From Anthopleura xanthogrammica (taxonomy: Eukaryota; Cnidaria; Anthozoa; Actiniaria; Actiniidae): a stretch of 64,000 nt of DNA. The stretch spans positions 2,195,001-2,259,000 of the forward strand of contig OZ025215.1 of NCBI GenBank assembly GCA_964019055.1. Reading direction: 5' to 3'. The notes under the pieces were generated by a model, which saw only the letters and a list, made by a program, of their open reading frames with translations, was not told where the DNA came from and made no database searches. Positions 58,501 to 64,000 of the stretch are shown piece by piece; within the stretch, counting starts at the first letter, position 1, and each line of letters opens with the position of its first letter. A program made the translations under genes and the position numbers.

Positions 58501-60423
58501 GTCTAGGTCTAGGAGGCAAAAAAAGAGACTAGTCAGTCGTCCGTGATCTGTTGAAAGCTGGCTTTTCCCTTAGGAGCATAAATGGATGTAAACATAATCA
58601 ACCATGATGATGATGATGCTTGAATGTTGAATAAAAGACACTTAGATCGCAGATCATGGATGACTAACTACCTGTAGCATCAATTTTGCTCCCTTGATCG
58701 ACTCAGGCCATTCGTTTGTGTCTGACATGATAGCTTAGAATTGGTGACAATATAAAGTGGGAAATACACATTGTGATTTGTCAGCCACTTTCTTTTTTTT
58801 TTTGTTTGTTTTTGTTTTGACAGCTGCACCTTCTAGTTTGCTAAAGCTATAAGGCTATGATAAAAATTTAATGCTATGTGCACTATACCATACTTACTTT
58901 ATTCCCAGCTCCTTAATACAGTGCATTACGGCATCTGTCCCAAGGTAGTGATACTCATCAAACTTGTTTACATCCTCAAATTTTAATTTATCTGTTTTGC
59001 TGTATCCCAACTGAAGGATGTAATTGAAAAATAGAATTTAATATAAATATTAATTGTTAACATACATACAATGGAGGCCCCTTATCCCAGCACCCAGAAG
59101 CTAGGTTTGAGATCTATACTTAGCTGTCAGTGTTTATTTAGAACAATTATTTAGTTAGTCAACAAGGCTCAATAAGAATACAGTCTATGATATAATCAAT
59201 CAGCACTTTTAATACTGTAATACTGTACGTATGACGAAAGTAATATTAATATTACCTGTTCAAGTTGTTTGTAAATCCTTTCCACATCGGAATCTAGAAA
59301 TCAATCAGACAAAAACCTTCAATACATCACAATAAATCAGCAAGGGAAGTAAGAATAACAAGGGGTAGGGAGAACTGAAATTTTCAGCAATTGTTCATTT
59401 GAGGATTTGTGATGTCCTAAACATAATGAACTTTGTTAACTGTGAATTTTCTTAATCTGAATGCTTATTAATTTCCGCAAGTCGTTAACATCCTTTTTTA
59501 TAATTGTCACGACCGTGCCAAGACCCCCCTTAGAATTTATATACATGTATACTGCCCCTGCATGTTCATTTCCATGTTACATCATGTAGGTGGTAATTAG
59601 CATGACTTCTTTTTAGCACCCATTGTTATTACTACCAACATGGCCACCATGTCATTGTAATTTGACTCTCTTGGGAATGCTTGCAACCCATCATCAATAG
59701 ACAACTATACTTGCAGCATGTCAGAATGCTATTTGGAGGACAAACCAGTAGATTCCAGTTCTCAGGAGATTGAAGTTCTCTGATTTGTCCTCCAAATTGA
59801 GCTGCTTTGACGTCACATGAAAGGGGTCTATACAAAATAGGTTAAAATCTCAATGTTACAAATTCTGACCTAGCTCTCCCTGCCCCGGGCCTCAAACATA
59901 GACAACAACTTAACCCTTTTAGGTTTCATATAATTTTGCTAAATAATGATGAGAACCGTAATATAAAATGCCTTCAGTTATTTAAGCATTTGTGCTTACT
60001 CAATTTAACTATAATGAATGAATGAAATAATAGATCATAAACCAAATTAACTATGCTTGAGCTTATCTTAAACCAAGTTCAAGTTCGAAAGAGCATGCTG
60101 TAAAAAAAATTGTTTGAAGATGCCCAGCACTGATAGACTAAGATTCATTCACAAGGCAGTTAAGGAATTCAAGCACAAATGCCTGAAAATCAAGGTATTT
60201 TTAGGATCTAAAGGAATGACTTATAGTCTTTTAGTGATCTGAAGGAAAGTGTTTCGCAAGAGTAAGCGGGTTTAGACATGCACTGAAGCTTAAGCTTATG
60301 TCTGATTTGATCCCCCAGAGCGTGAAAATCACAAGGAAAAACGAGATTTTTGATTCCATTTTAAAAAGCAAGAAAATTCAGCTTACATAGTTTCATAGTT
60401 TTGATTTCTTTTTCTGCATCCAT
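55575..60423 (-). CDS. SAM-dependent methyltransferase, sarcosine/dimethylglycine-type
   Basis: Seven exons: 60423-60387, 59293-59256, 59010-58898, 58426-58230, 57984-57876, 56776-56635, 55769-55575. They sum to 831 nt, 276 residues, all phases consistent, ending TAA. The N-terminus has the NKFDEYHYLGTDAV block. SAM motif I is VLDFGSGLGGPAR. An acidic residue follows in the VELQADL strand, then GDIL, FDFLVNWLVILHI and LLKPGGKLYTEDYY. The C-terminal exon (FVDLTDEWSTYV.. AGKDRYV) is typical of small-substrate methyltransferases. The HYLG..AVELQ pattern resembles sarcosine/dimethylglycine N-methyltransferases, which make the osmolyte glycine betaine; anthozoans are known to carry such enzymes. 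Phosphoethanolamine methyltransferase-like is the main alternative. The protein is cytosolic, with no signal peptide. Confidence 0.85.
55916..55990. mobile_element. Short hairpin element, intronic
   Basis: 'aaaagtcctctgtccc' and 'gggacagaggactttt' flank a T run in the last intron of the methyltransferase gene. Confidence 0.6.
56240..56364. mobile_element. Inverted-repeat element, intronic
   Basis: 'ttatacaatggtttcgagtg' and its complement at 56,342-56,363 with a long imperfect stem; intron of the methyltransferase gene. Confidence 0.8.
57079..57213. mobile_element. Inverted-repeat element, intronic
   Basis: 'acatgttaagagcctgatat' and complement 'atatcagctcttaacatgt'. Confidence 0.75.
57220..57370. 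mobile_element. Second inverted-repeat element, side by side with the first
   Basis: 'ttattacacatatagggtcg' and 'cgacactaaatgtgtaataa' ends; a perfect palindrome 'gtgaagtgatatc' with its complement lies at 57,287-57,311. Confidence 0.65.
59716..59816. mobile_element. Short hairpin element, family 1, copy 3 (opposite orientation)
   Basis: 'atttggaggacaaa' and 'tttgtcctccaaattgagct' arms and a gacgtca end; same family as 22,485 and 47,231. Intron 1 of the methyltransferase gene. Confidence 0.7.
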
Positions 60424-60754
60424 GTTGGAAGGTCTCGAAGAAGATAGAAAATTATTTATTCTTGCAGCTTTCTTGCAGACGACACTGGCAGATATAATAT
60501 CAGGGCGGTGGGGGCTCGATCGGCAGGGTCTGGGATCACACAGGAAGCCCAGTATATTGGGAACAATGAAACCAAGTACTGTGGGCGAGGGGGTGAGCCT
60601 GGTAAGAAATTTTAAAATTTGTATTTGTTTATTCATGCTTCCTTTCTCTAATTTCCTGTTTTTTCTTGATTGTTTTTTTCTCTTTCTCCCTCTTCCTTTT
60701 TTCCTCCCTTGCGTGACTAAACTCATTTTCATTTTAAAAAGCTCTTTCAATTCT

Positions 60755-60935
60755 TTTCTTTCATTTCTTTCTTTATCTCGTTCTTTGTTTTTCTTTCTCC
60801 TTTTTTCATTTGTCTTTCTTTCTATTTCTTTCTCCTTTCTTCATTTGTCTTTCTTTCTTTTCTTTCTTTCTTTTTTCATTTCTGTCTTTCTTTCTTTCTT
60901 TCTTTTTCTTTCTCCTTTTCTTCAATTCTTTTGAT
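60755..60935. repeat. (TTTC)n pyrimidine microsatellite
   Basis: C/T-only low-complexity tract directly upstream of the methyltransferase start region. A Phe/Ser/Leu-rich open frame over it is an artefact. Confidence 0.9.
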
Positions 60936-61042
60936 TGCAAAGTACAGTTTTGGCTGATAAGCAAATTTTAATCCCAATTTCCCTAGCATTCATTTTTTTA
61001 ATTGATAACACACAAAATCGAAATATGGTAACCACTTTAAAT

Positions 61043-61136
61043 TGCTATTGTTCTCGACTGACTAGCCTCTCATACACATGAAAACGCTTTTATGTTTCCA
61101 CATGAACACGAGGCTAGTCAGTCGAGAACAATAGTT
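61043..61136. mobile_element. Near-perfect hairpin
   Basis: 'ctattgttctcgactgacta' pairs with the complement at 61,115-61,136; about 40-bp stem with small loop. Confidence 0.75.
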
Positions 61137-61193
61137 ATTCAAATTGGTCACATATTTCAATTAGATAAAGGACTAGTTAAATTTTACAGAGAA

Positions 61194-61409
61194 TACTCCC
61201 GTTTCGAGTTCTCTTTTACGCTGTGTTAGCCTCAATTGTGCGTAAATTATGCAGAAATTTAGATAAAGCTCTTGAAATTTCAAAGTATTTTTATTGTCTT
61301 CTTTACACACAGATCTCTTGAATTTCCATGGGCTGTTACTGAATAAAAGAATATATTACACGGTTTTGAGGTTAACACAGCGTAAAAGAGAACTCGAAAC
61401 TGGAGTATT
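61194..61409. mobile_element. Inverted-repeat element
   Basis: 'gtttcgagttctcttttacg' and its complement near 61,380-61,400, with TACT/AGTA at the outer ends. Confidence 0.8.
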
Positions 61410-62464
61410 AAGGGGCTGAGGGGTCTGGTGGATTTTGATTTTCACTTGCACAAATTTTCCTGACCTCTCCTGCTAAAGTGCCCTTTGCCTCTCTTAGCCC
61501 TGTCTTTTGTGGATAATAAAAAATGCCCCCCCTCTATTTGCACCAGCCCCCCCCGTAAACAATGACTGGTCCCTAACAAAATTATAATTGATTTACATAT
61601 TCTGGTCTGAAGTCAAAGTATTACTATTTGGAAACAATGTTGTCCTAATGCATAACTGTGGGATACTATTTTTGAAATTTTTTGCAAATCTATTTTTAGC
61701 TTTGCATGCAGCCAGTTTTAGCTGCACGCGCAACCTGAACTGAATCGGGATCCAAAAATACCTGTGTGCGCAGCTAAAAAGTTTTTTTTTGATAATTATC
61801 ATAGAGCTCGGAGATGTGCTCTCTTACTTCATATTCTCTTGAGTGAGTAAATTTTGCAAGAAATGCCTTAGATACATTGCATCACTTGATTAGAATTTAT
61901 TGCTACATAGCTACTACACAGCTGACCATCAAGATTCCAGTTATAGCATGTTCTGGAATGTCTAATTGCATCATCATTTGAAATCCTCGAAACCTCATAT
62001 TTTACTGAACCCTGAAACAACCTCTCGGCTGATCAAAGTCACTGCACAGCTACTCACCGATCAAATTGCAATTTTTCAAAATTTTGGATTTTTCACTCAG
62101 GGAGCAAAACTGGAGAATACGGAGGGTTTAACCCTCAATTCCAGGGAGCAACCTAACAATTTCTACTCATATGTGAGGCAGACTCAAGAAATCAAACCCT
62201 CTGGGAAGGCCGGGATCAAACCCCAGATTCCAGTGGTGAAAGTCGAGTGCACTACTGAGCTGCTACACCACCTTTGATTCCCAAAATCAATGCTCTTTTA
62301 GAATCTAAAATCATCTGTCAGATTAATTGAAACAGCATCAGCAAAGTCTAATGCATAAGTTTTCTAGATTATTTTAGTAGATCAGAAATTTCTTTTAATG
62401 GTTAGAGTGTAGTTAATTCTAAAAATCAGCTGCCACATGTATACACTATGTTTGGTATGTACTA
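61410..62464. other. Intergenic stretch with SINE copy, no gene recognised
   Basis: Contains a stray transposon end near 61,562 and a SINE at about 62,020-62,280. The stretch 61,600-62,000 shows nothing recognisable. ATTAAA on the minus strand at about 62,394 may be the TECR poly(A) signal. Confidence 0.4.
62020..62280 (-). mobile_element. SINE copy
   Basis: The blocks 'tctactcatatgtgaggc' and 'gggatcaaacccca' (degenerate B box) and 'ctgagctgctacaccacc' (degenerate A box) place it in the same family as 51,540-51,826. Confidence 0.55.
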
Positions 62465-63887
62465 TTAGATAATATAAGGAAAAATAGCACGACGACGTCT
62501 TGGGTAATCTTTGAATTCTTTCCTGTAGTTACGATGCTTCCCTTCAGCCCAGAGGATCATCTGATATGTTCCAGCCACTGTGAAGAATGCAGCTATGGCA
62601 AAAACAAACATGATGTTAGAAATATATTCCTGTATTTGAGTATAAAATATCATAATTATGGTAAACCAAAATTCAAATAATTTTGTATTATTTTATTTTA
62701 TTTTATTCATTCATTTTTTTGTTAATTCATTTGTTCCTTCATTTCTATGTTTTTTGGTTGCATAGGCAGCAGATGAGGGGGGGGGGCAAGGGTGCTAGAG
62801 CCCCCCACTTAAGTATTAGGGGGTACTGAGCCCCCCCTTCTTTGACAAATTGCTATTCATTCCCCCAATTGCAATCAACCACTTTCTTTTTTCTTGCTTC
62901 AGCGGTTTTGGGTTTTTTTTTACTTTGGCAATCTAAAGCCCCCACTTGTCAGCTGTTTCTGCCGCCCCTGGGTTGATAGCTTTATAGTTAATGAATCTGA
63001 ATATGTTTCACCATCCATATGGTTTCACAGATTTCTATTCAGTAGACCTCGTTAACTTCATATGCAAATTGACCATTTCAGACCAAATGACATTCCCTTG
63101 AGAAATGTTCTTTTGTTAAAATATTTACACATGAAAGAATCAACTCCCAAGAGTGGCATCACATGGTCTGAAATGGGCACAACAAACAACGAAGCTAAAG
63201 ATTATATTCTGCTCATTTCCTGACGATACAAGCCTAGCTTATTTAATAAGTCTTTTAAAATGCTCATGTTCAATTTATCAACTAATAAACACTTACTTCC
63301 TAAGGTTTGTGTCATGAGTGTAAAGCAGATCCATGCTCCAATCTGGTTCAAAAAGCAGTGAAATTAATGTGAAACTGACTGAAGATGAATTATAGTGAAC
63401 GATTCCTGATGAACAATGAATGAAAACAATCTATCCATCTACACATTTATTAAATAAATGGATGGATAGATGGATTGTGGTGGATGGATGGACAGATAGA
63501 TTGATGGATAGAGGGACAGATGGATGGATGGATGGAAGGACAGATGGATGGATGGATGGATGGACAGATATATGGATGGATAGAGGGACGGACGGACGGA
63601 TGGATGGTAGGAAGGACGGATGGATGGGGTGGATGGAGGATAGATGGATGGATCGATCGATCAATGGGTGGGTGTTGGCTGAGTGGATGGACGGATGGAT
63701 TGATGTATGGACCAGGGGATGATGTAATCAAGCCATGAAAAATCAATTTGATGGGTTACCATTTTATCTAAAGTATGCTGCTCTGTTAAAAACCTTACCT
63801 CATATGTGTAGTTCGGACAGGATACCAACTTGAACAATTGTGTCATTGGATTGCGGTTGGGGTAAGGAATCTTACGCTCCTTTGATC
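62465..63887 (-). CDS. TECR: Very-long-chain trans-2-enoyl-CoA reductase (TECR), last three exons
   Basis: Exons 63887-63799, 63342-63297 and 62592-62465, all phases consistent. They encode [24 protein letters not shown], then [15 protein letters not shown], then [24 protein letters not shown] and a C-terminal FPYII, followed by a stop. TECR is the ER-membrane enzyme that reduces the trans-2-enoyl-CoA in the last step of very-long-chain fatty-acid elongation (also sphingosine breakdown). It belongs to the steroid 5-alpha-reductase C-terminal family. The [18 protein letters not shown] stretch and the [14 protein letters not shown]-terminus are strongly conserved family signatures. The final residues lie in a predicted last membrane helix plus a short cytosolic end. 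The 5' exons lie beyond the right edge of the window. Confidence 0.95.
62768..62970. repeat. G/C-run-rich dispersed sequence in a TECR intron
   Basis: Alternating long G and C runs ('gagggggggggg', 'gagccccccac', 'tgagccccccctt') like the decayed inverted-repeat elements elsewhere. Ends not resolved. Confidence 0.35.
63446..63719. repeat. (GGAT)n-type microsatellite in a TECR intron
   Basis: Imperfect gatg/gacg tetranucleotide array. Open frames rich in Met/Asp/Gly/Trp or Ile/His/Pro/Ser across it are artefacts. Confidence 0.95.
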
Positions 63888-64000
63888 CTGTTTAAGTTAT
63901 AATACAGTAATTAAATCATTATTTCAATCTATCTATTAGCTCAAGTCAACATACATAATTTGCCATTTGCCCTTTTTGCCTGGAGCTCAGACCCCCCCCC

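Noticed and set aside
60401..60934. 177-codon plus-strand open frame
   Set aside because: It overlaps the antisense of methyltransferase exon 1 and then runs through a TTTC microsatellite; no domain.
63420..63746. Asp/Gly/Trp-rich and Ile/His/Pro-rich open frames
   Set aside because: Translation of the GGAT-type microsatellite in a TECR intron.

Overview
The window is eukaryotic and AT-rich. Its spliced genes have GT-AG introns, and it is crowded with short inverted-repeat transposons, tRNA-derived SINEs and satellites. Discoidin/FN3 cell-surface receptors, an invertebrate-style class A GPCR, an animal-type lipase and a probable glycine-betaine-type methyltransferase point to a metazoan, most likely an anthozoan cnidarian (coral or sea anemone). 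That assignment is inference from gene style, not from a marker gene. All intact genes found lie on the minus strand; the one plus-strand gene is a pseudogene.

Layout. (1) 1-12,146: a tandem exon array. A ~3.6 kb unit (discoidin in two exons, FN3, FN3 in two exons, FN3; 443 codons) is present three times in full and partly at each end. Every exon is open and all splice phases agree. Each full unit carries in the same intron a decayed Penelope-like element with two inverted hammerhead-ribozyme motifs. No start exon was found on its 5' side and its 3' end lies off the window. (2) 12,147-17,201: no gene recognised. (3) 17,202-37,356: a complete 24-exon gene, 1,748 codons by my splice model, for a type I membrane receptor: signal peptide, four discoidin domains, one Ig-like domain, five FN3 domains, a juxtamembrane domain, one TM segment and a 315-residue tail. 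The tail has no kinase or phosphatase domain but has eleven YxxL/I and five YxN motifs. A single-exon GPCR is nested in one of its introns. (4) 37,357-44,807: a transposon-rich stretch with a broken NNMT-family methyltransferase copy (plus strand) and an intact single-exon copy (minus strand) bracketed by two direct repeats. (5) 44,808-51,999: a complete nine-exon secreted pancreatic-lipase-family gene (460 aa) with a short lid. (6) 55,575-60,423: a complete seven-exon SAM methyltransferase (276 aa), resembling sarcosine/dimethylglycine methyltransferase. (7) 62,465-63,887: the last three exons of a trans-2-enoyl-CoA reductase (TECR) gene.

The genes do not form an obvious pathway. The main biological interest is the receptor locus: an orphan receptor whose tail looks like an immunoreceptor or growth-factor docking platform, next to a recently expanded array of homologous extracellular exons whose introns carry ribozyme-bearing retroelement remnants. 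Coordinates and splice joins were read by eye; where a frame closes exactly over many exons the model is strong, and element boundaries are approximate.
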